A DNA stretch of 64,000 bases from CAVSRC01 sp963743015 (lineage in GTDB: Bacteria > Pseudomonadota > Alphaproteobacteria > Rhizobiales > Kaistiaceae), in the NCBI GenBank assembly GCA_963743015.1, contig CAVUOD010000031.1, positions 372,001 through 436,000 on the forward strand, in the 5' to 3' direction. Position numbers and translations under genes: made by a program. Below, piece by piece: positions 9,025 through 17,873 of this stretch. The notes below the pieces were generated by a model that was not told the origin of the DNA, did not search any database, and was given only the letters and a program-made list of their open reading frames with translations. Position 1 is the stretch's first letter, and each line of letters starts with the position of its first letter.

Positions 9025-9040
9025 TAACACCCAAGTGTTA
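9025..9040. promoter_or_regulatory. Perfect inverted repeat TAACAC-CCAA-GTGTTA, candidate DeoR operator
   Basis: A perfect 6-base inverted repeat with a 4-base centre lies about 165 bases upstream of the rpiB-like start. One half extends to the 10-base core TTGGGTGTTA that is also found before the deoR gene (4216-4225). This makes it the best operator candidate for the local DeoR protein. Confidence 0.5.
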
Positions 9041-9233
9041 GAAATCAATTCCAAAATGTGCATTTTCGGCTGATTTCTTGGTGTTTTTGTGATTTTATCC
9101 CGCCGTCGCCGTCAAACTCACCGTGTCGCCAGGAAGGGAAAGCGTAACGGCGGTCGGCCGAACCTGCGCAGTTCTGGCAGGCCGGCCATCGTTCGCTGGA
9201 CAAAGCCGGCATTGTGGGGCGATTTCCTGTCCT

Positions 9234-9273
9234 TGGTACAAATTGTATCAGTCGTTGGTACAATTCGTATGTA
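9234..9273. promoter_or_regulatory. Tandem TGGTACAA half-palindromes, GntR-type operator candidate
   Basis: TGGTACAA-A-TTGTATCA at 9234-9250 is a 17-base palindrome with one mismatch. A second TTGGTACAA starts at 9255, 22 bases after the first (9233), with a weaker right half. Sites of this shape are typical of GntR-family repressors. No GntR gene lies in the window. The target could be the rpiB operon about 370 bases away. Confidence 0.35.
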
Positions 9274-9429
9274 ATCGGCGTGAGCGGGGTCTTGTGGATC
9301 GCTGCAGCGGTTCGGTCGCGGTTGGAACCGCGCAGCGGAGCGGACGACGATAGCGACCGCCGCTCACGGTGCCGGCGCTTCTCTGGCGACAGCCATGCCG
9401 ACAAGGCAACTCGTCCGACTGCGCGTCGC

Positions 9430-10674
9430 TCAGGCGCAGGCGTCCATCCAGGGCCGCAGTGAGCGGCGCACGGCGCGCCGAATGAGGGCGTCCGGATCGC
9501 CCAGGTCGTCGCCCGCTTCGAGCGCCTCCTTGACCAGAAGGCCGCTGAGATACTGGCTGAGAATGCCGATATGCGGCTGGGCTCGGCGATAGCGGGCATC
9601 GAGATCCGCGACGGCGGACTGAGCGTCCTGGTGGCCCCAGTAATAGCGGATGCGGTCGGCCAGGCCGTAGTGCCGCTGGCTCTGCTGCGATTTCGCATCG
9701 CCATGGATGTGCTCTTTCCAGACGCCGGGCTCGGCCAGCATCAGCCTTTCCATGGTGTCGCGCAGGCGGCGCGGGCCGCCGTCGACCTCGGCCGCGGCCA
9801 TCTCAAGTCCGTAGAGCGTCTCGCGCAGCGCAAATGTCAGGCTCGGGCCGACCTTGAGGATCGCGAAGCCGTCGTCGACCAGCGCCCGCAGTGCGGCCGC
9901 GGTCTGGTAGTCGGTCGAATGGGCCTCGTAGACCAGCCCCGGCAGGTCGGCACGCGCCGCGACAAGCGCGCGCGCCCGCTCCGGGTCGTAGAGCACGACG
10001 CTCATCTGCGCGGATTCCACCCGGGGCTGCACGACGATGGCGATCACCCGGTCGAAGGCGGCGGCGAGCCCGTTGGCCGCGAACACCCGCTTGTGCACCG
10101 CGTAGGTTTCGCGCACCGCCTCGGGTCTTGTGGGCATGAGGTCGGTCAGCTCCTCATGCGCCCCACCCGGCGTCGGAATCTCGGTGCCGATGATATAGGC
10201 GAAATCGCTGCCGACGCTCTCGGCCACGGCGCAAAGCTCGGCCGCCCGCTCTGCCGTCGTCGCGTCGTCGAGCGCCACCGGCTCGCCGGCGCAGCCCATC
10301 GAGCAATCGAGATGCAGTTTGCCGATCCCGGCCTCGGCATAGGCCTGCATCATCAGCCGTGCCTCGGCCATGGCTTTCTCTGCGGGCAGATGGCGCCAAG
10401 GGTTCGGCCCGAGGTGATCGCCACCGAACAGGAGCTTGTCGGCCGGGAAGCCGACGCTGGCGGCGATCCGCTTCACCTCGGCGACGAAGTCGACCGGGGT
10501 CATGCCGGTATAGCCGCCCCGATGATTGACCTGGTTGCAGGTGCATTCGATCAGCCCGTATTGCCCCTGGGCCAGCGCTTCCTCGAGCGCGGCGGCGATG
10601 ACCAGCGGATGGGCGGTGCAGGACGAGACGATTCCGCGGACCTCCCCGCCCAATGTCCGCAGCGGATCGTTCAT
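9430..10674 (-). CDS. GatZ/KbaZ family protein, candidate D-tagatose 6-phosphate 4-epimerase
   Basis: 414 residues from ATG 10674, which overlaps the kinase stop by four bases (ATGA), so it is the second gene of a two-gene operon. Family features include GIVSSCTAHPLVIAAALEEA, CNQVNHRGGYTGMTP, LLFGGDHLGPNPW, LHLDCSMGCAG and YIIGTEIPTPGGA. In E. coli such proteins are the non-catalytic subunit of tagatose-bisphosphate aldolase. In Agrobacterium, relatives are described as D-tagatose 6-phosphate 4-epimerases in the galactitol/altritol pathway. No GatY aldolase is in the window and the partner is a PfkB kinase, which favours the epimerase reading. Confidence is high for family, moderate for activity. 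Confidence 0.85.
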   Translation of the reverse strand: MNDPLRTLGGEVRGIVSSCTAHPLVIAAALEEALAQGQYGLIECTCNQVNHRGGYTGMTPVDFVAEVKRIAASVGFPADKLLFGGDHLGPNPWRHLPAEKAMAEARLMMQAYAEAGIGKLHLDCSMGCAGEPVALDDATTAERAAELCAVAESVGSDFAYIIGTEIPTPGGAHEELTDLMPTRPEAVRETYAVHKRVFAANGLAAAFDRVIAIVVQPRVESAQMSVVLYDPERARALVAARADLPGLVYEAHSTDYQTAAALRALVDDGFAILKVGPSLTFALRETLYGLEMAAAEVDGGPRRLRDTMERLMLAEPGVWKEHIHGDAKSQQSQRHYGLADRIRYYWGHQDAQSAVADLDARYRRAQPHIGILSQYLSGLLVKEALEAGDDLGDPDALIRRAVRRSLRPWMDACA

Positions 10675-11618
10675 TTCTTGCCTCCATGCTTGTCGGCGAA
10701 GGCGCGCACCGTCTCGGCGTGTTCGGCCCCCGACATCGGCCCGCGCTTCATCACCGCCAGCGCCCCCGCGGCGGCGGCCAGGCGCAGGCATTCCTGCGGC
10801 GTCTCGCCGGCCGTCCACAGCGTGACGAACGCGCCGCCGAAACTGTCGCCGGCTCCGGTGGGATCGACCTCGGTGGCCGGGAAAGGCTTCTGACTGAGGA
10901 CCTGGGTGCCGTCATGGTAGGTTGCGCCGGCGCTGCCGCGCTTGTGCACGACTGCCTTCATGCCGCGGGCGAGATGCTGGGCGATGGCCTCGTCGGCATT
11001 GTCGGTGCTGACGCCGAGAAAGACCTCGTCGCCCGAGGGCAGGAACAGATCGGTGAAACCCAGCACCTTTTCGATCGCTTCCTTGAGGCCGGGCTGCTTC
11101 AGCATCTCCTTGCGCAGGTTCGGGTCGAACGACACGGTCCCGCCGCGTGCCTTGATCTCGCGCGCAGCGCGTTCGGTCATTGCCCGGATCTCGGGCGTGA
11201 ACATGGAGTTGCCGACGACGTGGAGATGCGTGGCGGCGGCGAAGACGCGCTCGGCCTCCGGCGTCATTTGCACGGTGCCGCTGGCCGAATGGGTGATGTT
11301 GTAGACGAAATCGCGGTTGCCGTCGGGCCGGTAGCGGACGAAGGCGGTGCCGGTGGGCAGCACCGGATCGATCCGCACGGCCGAGATGTCGACTCCGTCG
11401 TCGCGCAGCCGGTTGAGGTTCACGCGCCCGAAATCGTCGTCGCCGACGGCCGAGACATAAGCGGTATCGGCGCCCATCCGTGCGGCCTGGCTGATGAAGA
11501 TCGTCGGCGCGCCGGAGGGGAACGGACCGGTCAGCGAAATCGGCTCGAGAAACCCGTTGCCAGTCGTGTCGGCCATGATCTCGACGAGGATTTCGCCCAG
11601 AGCAACAATCTTTGTCAT
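10671..11618 (-). CDS. PfkB family carbohydrate kinase, tagatose kinase-like
   Basis: 315 residues from ATG 11618 with GAGGGAGGAAA just upstream. An in-frame start 15 residues earlier is less likely. Ribokinase-fold features are GEILVEIM at the N-terminus, the PSGAP substrate loop near 35-39, the GDDDFG motif, and the C-terminal signature DPTGAGDSF with catalytic Asp near 258. Recalled resemblance is to rhizobial D-tagatose kinases. Phosphorylation of a ketohexose at C6 followed by epimerisation to fructose 6-phosphate by the next gene is proposed. 5-dehydro-2-deoxygluconokinase (IolC) belongs to the same family and is the main alternative, given the neighbouring inositol genes. Confidence 0.85.
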   Translation of the reverse strand: MTKIVALGEILVEIMADTTGNGFLEPISLTGPFPSGAPTIFISQAARMGADTAYVSAVGDDDFGRVNLNRLRDDGVDISAVRIDPVLPTGTAFVRYRPDGNRDFVYNITHSASGTVQMTPEAERVFAAATHLHVVGNSMFTPEIRAMTERAAREIKARGGTVSFDPNLRKEMLKQPGLKEAIEKVLGFTDLFLPSGDEVFLGVSTDNADEAIAQHLARGMKAVVHKRGSAGATYHDGTQVLSQKPFPATEVDPTGAGDSFGGAFVTLWTAGETPQECLRLAAAAGALAVMKRGPMSGAEHAETVRAFADKHGGKK

Positions 11619-11935
11619 GTTTCCTCCCTCACGGGCTTCAGGCCCGCCCGGCCCAGGAGGCATTGCCTCGGGGCTGCGGCGTGGTGGTCATCCATGGTCC
11701 GGCCGGATCTGGCCGAGAGCGGACGAAGTCTGGCCCCATCCTTCCCGATGCCGGCAAAGCGGCCGGCCGGATCGCGGAACTGATTATCGGTGAATTCGTC
11801 GGCGCACTGGCCACTTGTTGGTTCTCGTTGTCGCCAAGCTCGCGCATTCGAGGAAAGCCGTCCAGTGCCGTGACCTGGCTGCGACCTGATGCCCGACTGC
11901 CCTGCCGGCGGCATATCGCAAGGCGCTGCTCTTGG

Positions 11936-11997
11936 TGGTGACCCCGGCGCGATTCGAACGCGCGACCGTCAGATTAGGAATAACTGGCCACGGGGTC
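11936..11997 (-). pseudogene. Shortened tRNA-Arg(CCT)-like sequence, D-arm missing; left boundary repeat
   Basis: Positions 11936-11981 match the 3' half of the tRNA-Arg gene at 28490-28535 except for one substitution and one indel. They include CCA, acceptor strand, T-arm with a normal 7-base loop, and the TTCCTAA anticodon loop. Upstream (minus strand) GACCCCG pairs perfectly with the 3' acceptor strand CGGGGTC, and GTGGCCAG resembles the normal GTAGCTCAG, but the D-arm is absent and the anticodon stem does not pair. Total length is 62 bases instead of 77. Best read as a decayed tRNA copy or an attachment-site duplicate. Confidence 0.65.
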
Positions 11998-12084
11998 CAA
12001 TGAGGTTTGACTTCGTTAAGTGCGGTGAAGCGGCTTCGCCTCACTCCCGGCGGTCCTGAGTTCCAACCGCACCGGATATTGCAG

Positions 12085-12145
12085 TCTCACAGTTTCTGCA
12101 ATTTGCGGCTTGACTCATTCCAATATGCAATATCTATTGCAGTTC
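12085..12145 (+). promoter_or_regulatory. Promoter/operator region of the ABC importer, GCAA-N6-TTGC sites
   Basis: The region is AT-rich. It holds GCAA-TATCTA-TTGC at 12127-12140, which is GCAATA-TC-TATTGC, a perfect 6-base inverted repeat. A related GCAA-T-TTGC lies at 12098-12106, centre to centre about three helical turns away. A TTGACT at 12110-12115 could be the -35 element, putting the palindrome over the -10 region. Similar sites precede the rpiR gene and iolG. Confidence 0.5.
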
Positions 12146-12212
12146 TCTTGTGTCCGCAATAGTCGGTGCTGGGAGACGCGCTGACAAGCGCTTAACGAAG
12201 GGAGGAAGCCCG

Positions 12213-13172
12213 ATGAAATCTCTAGTGAAGGCGTCAAGCCTTGCCCTTGCCGCAGGGGCATTTGTGGGCTGCGCGATGGCGATGGGTGCAGGTGGCGCCA
12301 AGGCCGCCGACCAGCAATTCACCATTGCCATGATCACGCATGCGCAGCCGGGTGACACGTTCTGGGACATCATTCGCAAGGGCGCCAATGCGGCGGCCAA
12401 GAAAGACAACGTCAAGCTGATCTATCTGGCGAGCCCCGACGCCAACAAGGAAGCGCAGTTGATCAAGAACGTGATCGAGCAGCACGTCAACGGCATTGCG
12501 TTGACGCTGGCCTTTCCCGACGCCGAAGCGGCGAACGTGAAGGCCGCGCAGGCCGCGGGTATTCCGGTCGTCGGGTTCAATGCCGGTGTCGACCAATGGA
12601 AGAAGATGGGCCTGCTCGGCTATGCCGGCCAGGACGAGTCGGTGGCCGGTGAGGCGGTCGGCGAGAAGCTGAACGAGGAAGGCGCCAAGAACGTCATCTG
12701 CGTTGATCAGCAGCAGGGCGCGGTCCAACTGGAAGCGCGTTGCAACGGCATCAAGTCGACCTTCAAGGGCAAGATGGAAGTGCTCTACGTGACCGGCTTC
12801 GACATGCCGACGGCGAAGTCGCGCGTTGAGGCCAAGCTGCAGCAGGACCCGTCGATCGACTATGTGGTCACCTTGGCCGCGCCGTTTGTTCCGACTGTCC
12901 TCGATGCCATCCAGGCGGCTGGCAGCAAGGCCAAGGTCGGCACGTTCGACATGACGCCGCGTGTGATTGACATGATCGCGCAGGGCAAGGCGCAGTGGGC
13001 GGTCGACCAGCAGCCCTATGTCGAGGGCTACGAGTCGGTCGACATGCTGTGGCTCTACCTGACCAACGGCGACACCGTCGGTGGCGGCGGCCCGGTGCTG
13101 ACCGGTCCCTTCTTCGTCACCAAGGACAACGCCGCGGACGTGGCAAAGTACGCCAAGGCCGGCACCCGCTAA
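12213..13172 (+). CDS. Sugar/inositol ABC transporter periplasmic substrate-binding protein
   Basis: 319 residues with a signal peptide cleaved near residue 31 (GGAKA-ADQQF). It belongs to the type I periplasmic binding fold of the ribose/xylose/inositol class (Peripla_BP_4): FTIAMITHAQPGDTFWDIIR, NGIALTLAFPD, GIPVVGFNAGVDQW and IDYVVTLAAPFVPTVLDAIQ. The ATG at 12213 has GGGAGGAAG upstream; a longer frame from 12150 lacks a leader. First gene of an importer operon followed by permease and a single-domain ATPase. Ligand inferred as an inositol or related cyclitol from the adjoining iol genes. Confidence 0.9.
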   Translation: MKSLVKASSLALAAGAFVGCAMAMGAGGAKAADQQFTIAMITHAQPGDTFWDIIRKGANAAAKKDNVKLIYLASPDANKEAQLIKNVIEQHVNGIALTLAFPDAEAANVKAAQAAGIPVVGFNAGVDQWKKMGLLGYAGQDESVAGEAVGEKLNEEGAKNVICVDQQQGAVQLEARCNGIKSTFKGKMEVLYVTGFDMPTAKSRVEAKLQQDPSIDYVVTLAAPFVPTVLDAIQAAGSKAKVGTFDMTPRVIDMIAQGKAQWAVDQQPYVEGYESVDMLWLYLTNGDTVGGGGPVLTGPFFVTKDNAADVAKYAKAGTR

Positions 13173-13209
13173 GGCGCGACTGTCGCGCAAGCGACCCCTC
13201 CTGAAGAAG

Positions 13210-13254
13210 GACCGCCGACCGGAGAGGGCATGAATTGCCCGCCGGCCGGCGGTC
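13210..13254 (+). terminator. Large intercistronic hairpin after the binding-protein gene
   Basis: GACCGCCGACCGG (13210-13222) pairs with CCGGCCGGCGGTC (13242-13254) with one mismatch, and an inner GGGCA/TGCCC stem closes the loop. There is no T-tract. Such hairpins between binding-protein and permease genes commonly stabilise the upstream mRNA or partly terminate, raising binding-protein levels over the membrane parts. Confidence 0.55.
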
Positions 13255-13279
13255 CCGGAGCCAACGGGACGCCGACGCC

Positions 13280-14328
13280 ATGACGACTACCGACACAGCT
13301 GAGCTGCCTGTTGTTCGGCGGCAGGCTCAACCACAGCCGATCTGGAAGACGATCCTGAAGCGTCCGGAGGCCGGTGCGCTCGGCGGTGCGATCCTGGTGT
13401 TCATCTTCTTTTCGGTGATGGCGCCGCCGTTCCGGCAGGTCGCCGCCTTCACCACCGTGCTCTACCAGGCATCGACCATCGGCATTCCGGCGGTCGCGGT
13501 GGCGCTGCTGATGATCGGCGGCGAGTTCGACCTTTCGGCCGGTGTGGCGGTGACGACGTCGTCGCTGGCGGCATCGATCTTCGCCACCCATGTGGCGGGC
13601 AACATCTGGGTCGGGGTCGCCTTCGCGCTGGTCTTCTCGCTGATGATCGGGGCGATCAACGGCTACCTGCTGATCCGCACCAAGCTGCACAGCTTCCTGG
13701 TGACGCTGGGCAGTTTCCTGATGCTGCAGGGCCTCAACATCGCCATCACCAAGCTGATCACCGGCAATGTGGCGACCCAGGACATCAGCCAGATGCCCGG
13801 CTTCGACATCGGGGTGGCGATCTTCGCCTCGAACTTCCGGATTGCCGGGGCGCAGGTGTCGATCGCGATCATCTACTGGTTCGTCTTCGTCGGTCTGGCG
13901 ACCTGGGTGCTGCTGCGCACCAAGGTGGGCAACTGGATCTTCGCGGTCGGCGGGCAGGGCGACAGCGCGCGGGCGGTGGGCGTGCCGGTCAAGCGGGTGA
14001 AGATCGGCCTGTTCATGCTGGTCGGCTTCGGCTGCTGGTTCCTGGCCATGCACCTGTTGTTCGCCTACGACACGGTTCAGTCGGGGGCGGGCATCGGCAA
14101 CGAGCTGCTTTACATTGCCGCCGCGGTGGTCGGCGGCTGCCTTCTCACCGGCGGCTACGGTTCGGCGGTTGGCTCGGCTCTGGGCGCCTTCATCTTCGGC
14201 ATGACGACGGAAGGCGTGATCTATGCCGACTGGGACCCGGACTGGTTCCAGTTCTTCGTCGGCGCGATGCTTCTGATCGCGACGGTGGTCAACACCTGGA
14301 TCCGCGCACGGGCATTGAGGGGGCGCAG

Positions 14329-14332
<4 letters not shown>
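13280..14332 (+). CDS. ABC transporter permease (ribose/inositol type)
   Basis: 350 residues with about ten hydrophobic membrane segments (for example FFSVMAPPFRQVAAFTTVLY, VALLMIGGEFDLSAGV, LHSFLVTLGSFLMLQGLNIA, LLYIAAAVVGGCLLTGGYG). GEFDLSAG is the conserved early-loop motif of the BPD_transp_2 (RbsC-like) family. The ATG at 13280 (MTTTDTAELP) is preferred over an upstream start at 13235. Its stop overlaps the ATPase start by four bases. It forms the inner-membrane pore of the importer with the flanking binding protein and ATPase. Confidence 0.92.
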
Positions 14333-15138
<806 letters not shown>

Positions 15139-15152
15139 AGCCGCCTTCCGAG

Positions 15153-15186
15153 TTGACAGGCTTTATTCTGCGAGAAAGGCAATTGC
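15153..15186 (+). promoter_or_regulatory. Promoter-like TTGACA and GCAATTGC palindrome before rpiR
   Basis: TTGACA lies at 15153-15158 and the perfect 8-base palindrome GCAATTGC at 15179-15186, where a -10 element would sit. GCAA/TTGC arms match the sites in front of the importer and iolG, although here without a spacer. This suggests autoregulation by the RpiR protein. The -10 sequence itself is not convincing. Confidence 0.35.
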
Positions 15187-15238
15187 ATCAACGGAAGAAG
15201 CGCGGCAGGTTCGGTGAATGCTCTGCAGGAGCTAGAGA

Positions 15239-16162
15239 ATGAAAGAGAACGGGCCGCCCAATACCTATGAAGCGCTCATTCGCGTCATCCATGACCGCTT
15301 TGAGCAGATGAGCAAATCTTATCAGGAAATTGCCACTTATCTGACGCAGAACCCCAATGATGTGGCGGTGATTTCGGCCCACGCGATCGCGGAAAAATGC
15401 GGGGTGCATCCCTCGAGCTTCGTGCGCTTCGCGCAATACCTCGGCTACGAGGGGTTCAAGGAACTGCAGGCAGTCTTCCAGCGCCGGCTTTCCACGGCTG
15501 CGCCGGGCTTCGATGCGCGTATCAAGGCACTCGAAGACGAGCTTGGCGCGCGCGAGGACCGAAGCGAGACGAGTTTTCTGCGCGACCTGGTCGTGCGGGA
15601 CATCTCTTCCCTTCAGGATCTTCTGACGGGAACGACAGCGGAGCAGATTTCGGATGCGGTCGGGCTGATGGAGAAAGCCGATACGATCTACCTCGTCGGC
15701 CAGCTCCGCTCGGCTCCGGTGGTGGAACTTCTGCGCTATGTCCTGACCATGTTGGGAAAGCGCACCGTGCTGCTCGATGCCAGCGGCGGGCTGGCGACCC
15801 ACATGGCCAAAGTCATGCGGCCGACCGATCTTCTTTTCGTCGTCTCGTTCCGCTTCTACGCGAGCGAGGTGGTAAATATTGTGGAAGAAGCTGCCGCTAG
15901 CGACGTGCCGATGGTTGCCATCAGCGACAGTACGCTGTCGCCATTCGCCAAGAACGCTCGGGTACTGTTTGCGGTTCCGGAGCACGAGTATACGTTCTCG
16001 CGCTCTCTCGCTGCGCCCATGTGTCTTGCCCAGGCGTTGATCGTCGCCCTGGCTTCGCGGCTTCAGAGGGAGTCGGACCAGCCGCGCATTCCGGTCGCCA
16101 CTCAGGAGCAAGGGGGCGCGGCGTCAGAGCACCGCGCCCGCCGGCGGAAATCAGGCCGGTAG
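15239..16162 (+). CDS. RpiR/MurR family transcriptional regulator, likely regulator of the inositol genes
   Basis: 307 residues. The N-terminal RpiR-type helix-turn-helix covers about 8-85 (SYQEIATYLTQNPNDVAVIS, CGVHPSSFVRFAQYLGYEG). A SIS sugar-phosphate isomerase-like domain covers about 130-265 (ADTIYLVGQLRSAPVVELL, FVVSFRFYASEVVNIVEEA, AISDSTLSPFAKNA). In rhizobia the inositol repressor IolR is of this class. The gene sits between the importer and the iol genes and its 3' end overlaps the convergent SDR by 12 bases. AGGAG precedes the ATG by about eight bases. It probably binds the GCAA-N6-TTGC sites listed here. Confidence 0.88.
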   Translation: MKENGPPNTYEALIRVIHDRFEQMSKSYQEIATYLTQNPNDVAVISAHAIAEKCGVHPSSFVRFAQYLGYEGFKELQAVFQRRLSTAAPGFDARIKALEDELGAREDRSETSFLRDLVVRDISSLQDLLTGTTAEQISDAVGLMEKADTIYLVGQLRSAPVVELLRYVLTMLGKRTVLLDASGGLATHMAKVMRPTDLLFVVSFRFYASEVVNIVEEAAASDVPMVAISDSTLSPFAKNARVLFAVPEHEYTFSRSLAAPMCLAQALIVALASRLQRESDQPRIPVATQEQGGAASEHRARRRKSGR

Positions 16163-16972
16163 CGTCATCGGGCCGTCGGGTACGGGCATGCTTCCCGCCA
16201 CTGCTCCCCAGACGGACTGGTCGAAATTGACGATGGCACCGGTCATCAATCCAGCATCGTCGGAAACCAGGTAGTTGACCGCTCGTGCCGCCTCCTCGGG
16301 ATCGACAAGGCGACCGAAAGGCAGCTCCTTCACCGCTTTCTCCATCCAGTTGGGATCGCCTTTTTCGGCGGCCTGAAGCGCGATCTCGTGGTCGGAGGCC
16401 ATCCAGCCAACATTGAGCTGGTTCACGCGAATGCGGTTGGCCATCACTGCGAAGGCAGTATTGGCGGTGAGAGTGGTCAGAGCCCCCTTGGACGCGCAAT
16501 AAGGGCTGATAAAGGGCTGCCCGGACAGCGCCGAGGTCGAGCCGATATTGCAGATCGCGCCTTCGATGCTGTCTCTGATCATCAGCTTGATGGCACCCTG
16601 CATCATGAAGAACGGCCCGCGGACATTGGTCGCGAACATGCGGTCGAACAAGTCGGGCGTGGTGCTGAGGATCGTCCCGCGATCCGTCAATGCGCCTGCA
16701 TTGACGAGCACGTGGATGTGACCGAAGCGCTTGTCGGTGTCGTCGATCACCCGCCGGCAATCGTCGACCGATGCAAGGTCGGCGCGCAGAAACAACGCCG
16801 GCGTGCCGTATTGTGCCGTGATCCCGGCCGCCACAGATTGGCCGCGCTCCTGATTGCGACCGGTGACCACGATTCCGGCGGCTCCGGCTGCAGCGAGGCG
16901 GCGCGCAATGGCTGCGCCGAGCCCCTGCGTGGCACCCGCGATCACGCAAATCTTGCCGTCCATCCTGTTCAT
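16151..16972 (-). CDS. SDR family oxidoreductase of the inositol cluster
   Basis: 273 residues from ATG 16972, which overlaps the iolE stop by four bases. Motifs are GATQGLG (13-19), NAG (91-93), Ser145, and Tyr158/Lys162 in YCASK. Third gene of the iolD-iolE-SDR operon. Homologous SDRs are often seen beside iol genes, where they are thought to oxidise or reduce an inositol isomer or inosose, but the exact reaction is not known to me. It occupies the operon position where rhizobial clusters often carry iolB. Confidence 0.85.
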   Translation of the reverse strand: MNRMDGKICVIAGATQGLGAAIARRLAAAGAAGIVVTGRNQERGQSVAAGITAQYGTPALFLRADLASVDDCRRVIDDTDKRFGHIHVLVNAGALTDRGTILSTTPDLFDRMFATNVRGPFFMMQGAIKLMIRDSIEGAICNIGSTSALSGQPFISPYCASKGALTTLTANTAFAVMANRIRVNQLNVGWMASDHEIALQAAEKGDPNWMEKAVKELPFGRLVDPEEAARAVNYLVSDDAGLMTGAIVNFDQSVWGAVAGSMPVPDGPMTLPA

Positions 16973-17868
16973 TCGACCACCTCGTATCCTGCCAGCGCCA
17001 TCACGCGCATGAGCTCCTTGTGTCCCTTTTTCGCCATCTCGAAGGGCGGACTGACCTTGGGGTCCTGCTCCGCTTCGACGACGAACCATCCTTCGTAGCC
17101 GTAGGAGGCCAGCCGCCTGACGATGGCGGCGAAATCGAGCGAGCCGTCGCCGGGCACGGTGAAAGCGCCCTTCACAACCGCGTCGAGGAAGCTCTCCTTG
17201 CCGCGATCCAGCGACGCGATCACCGGCATCCGTACGTCCTTGGTGTGGACATGGCTGATGCGGCCGTGATGCTTGTCAATGACCCGCAGTACGTCGCCGC
17301 CGGCAAAGGCCATGTGGCCGGCATCGAACAAGAGCGGAATCCCCTCGCCGGAATGGTTCATGAACAGGTCGAGTTCCGGCTCGGTTTCGATCGCCGCTGC
17401 CATGTGGTGATGATAGGAGAGGGGCATTCCCTGTTCGGCACACCATTCGCCGAAGGCGGTCATCTTGCGGCCATAGACCTTGATCTCGTCTTCGGAGAGC
17501 TTCGGCTTGCCGGCAAGCGGCGCCGAGCGGACGCCCTGGATCGAGCGCGCGGTTTCGCCATAGACGATGCAGGGCGCTCCGGCGGCGATGAAGAAGTCCA
17601 TCTGCGGCCGGATGCGATCCTTTTCCTTCTCGATGTCGCCATCGAGCAGGAGGCCGGAGAACCAGCCGCCGCAGACCGAGATGCCGTAGCGATCGAGAAT
17701 CGGGCCGAGCTCAGCCATCTTCATGGGGAAGCGGCGGCCGGTCTCCATGCCGGTGAAGCCGGCGGCGCTCGCCTGCCGGAGGCATTCCTCGAGGCTGACA
17801 TCGTCGGACAGTTCCGCCAGGTCGTCGTTCCACCAGGCGATCGGGGCAATTCCAAGTTTTGCCTTCAT
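16969..17868 (-). CDS. iolE: Myo-inosose-2 dehydratase
   Basis: IolE removes water from 2-keto-myo-inositol to give 3D-(3,5/4)-trihydroxycyclohexane-1,2-dione. 299 residues, TIM-barrel of the AP-endonuclease 2/xylose isomerase-like family. The start MKAKLGIAPIAWWNDDL is the classic IolE N-terminus. Metal-site regions are GMETGRRFPM, LSYHHHMAA, FDAGHMAFAG, SHVHTKDVR and FVVEAEQDP. A GTG nine bases further upstream overlaps the iolD stop (GTGA); ATG 17868 is preferred on homology. Follows iolD directly and is coupled to the SDR downstream. Confidence 0.93.
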   Translation of the reverse strand: MKAKLGIAPIAWWNDDLAELSDDVSLEECLRQASAAGFTGMETGRRFPMKMAELGPILDRYGISVCGGWFSGLLLDGDIEKEKDRIRPQMDFFIAAGAPCIVYGETARSIQGVRSAPLAGKPKLSEDEIKVYGRKMTAFGEWCAEQGMPLSYHHHMAAAIETEPELDLFMNHSGEGIPLLFDAGHMAFAGGDVLRVIDKHHGRISHVHTKDVRMPVIASLDRGKESFLDAVVKGAFTVPGDGSLDFAAIVRRLASYGYEGWFVVEAEQDPKVSPPFEMAKKGHKELMRVMALAGYEVVE

Positions 17869-17873
17869 GGGCG

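Larger units (their letters stand above)
8862..9429. other. Intergenic region upstream of the rpiB-dhaKL operon
   Basis: About 570 bases without a supported gene between the GatZ-like gene and the rpiB-like gene, both on the minus strand. It carries two regulatory-looking palindromes, at 9025-9040 and 9234-9250, listed separately. Part of it (about 9041-9110) is AT-rich compared with the rest, as expected for a promoter. Confidence 0.5.
11664..12212. other. Intergenic region holding the left tRNA-Arg copy and the ABC importer promoter
   Basis: No protein gene is supported in these about 550 bases. They contain the shortened tRNA-like sequence at 11936-11997 and the AT-rich operator/promoter region at 12085-12145. 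Frames between 11664 and 11935 are open on both strands, but the translations are not recognised. Confidence 0.5.
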
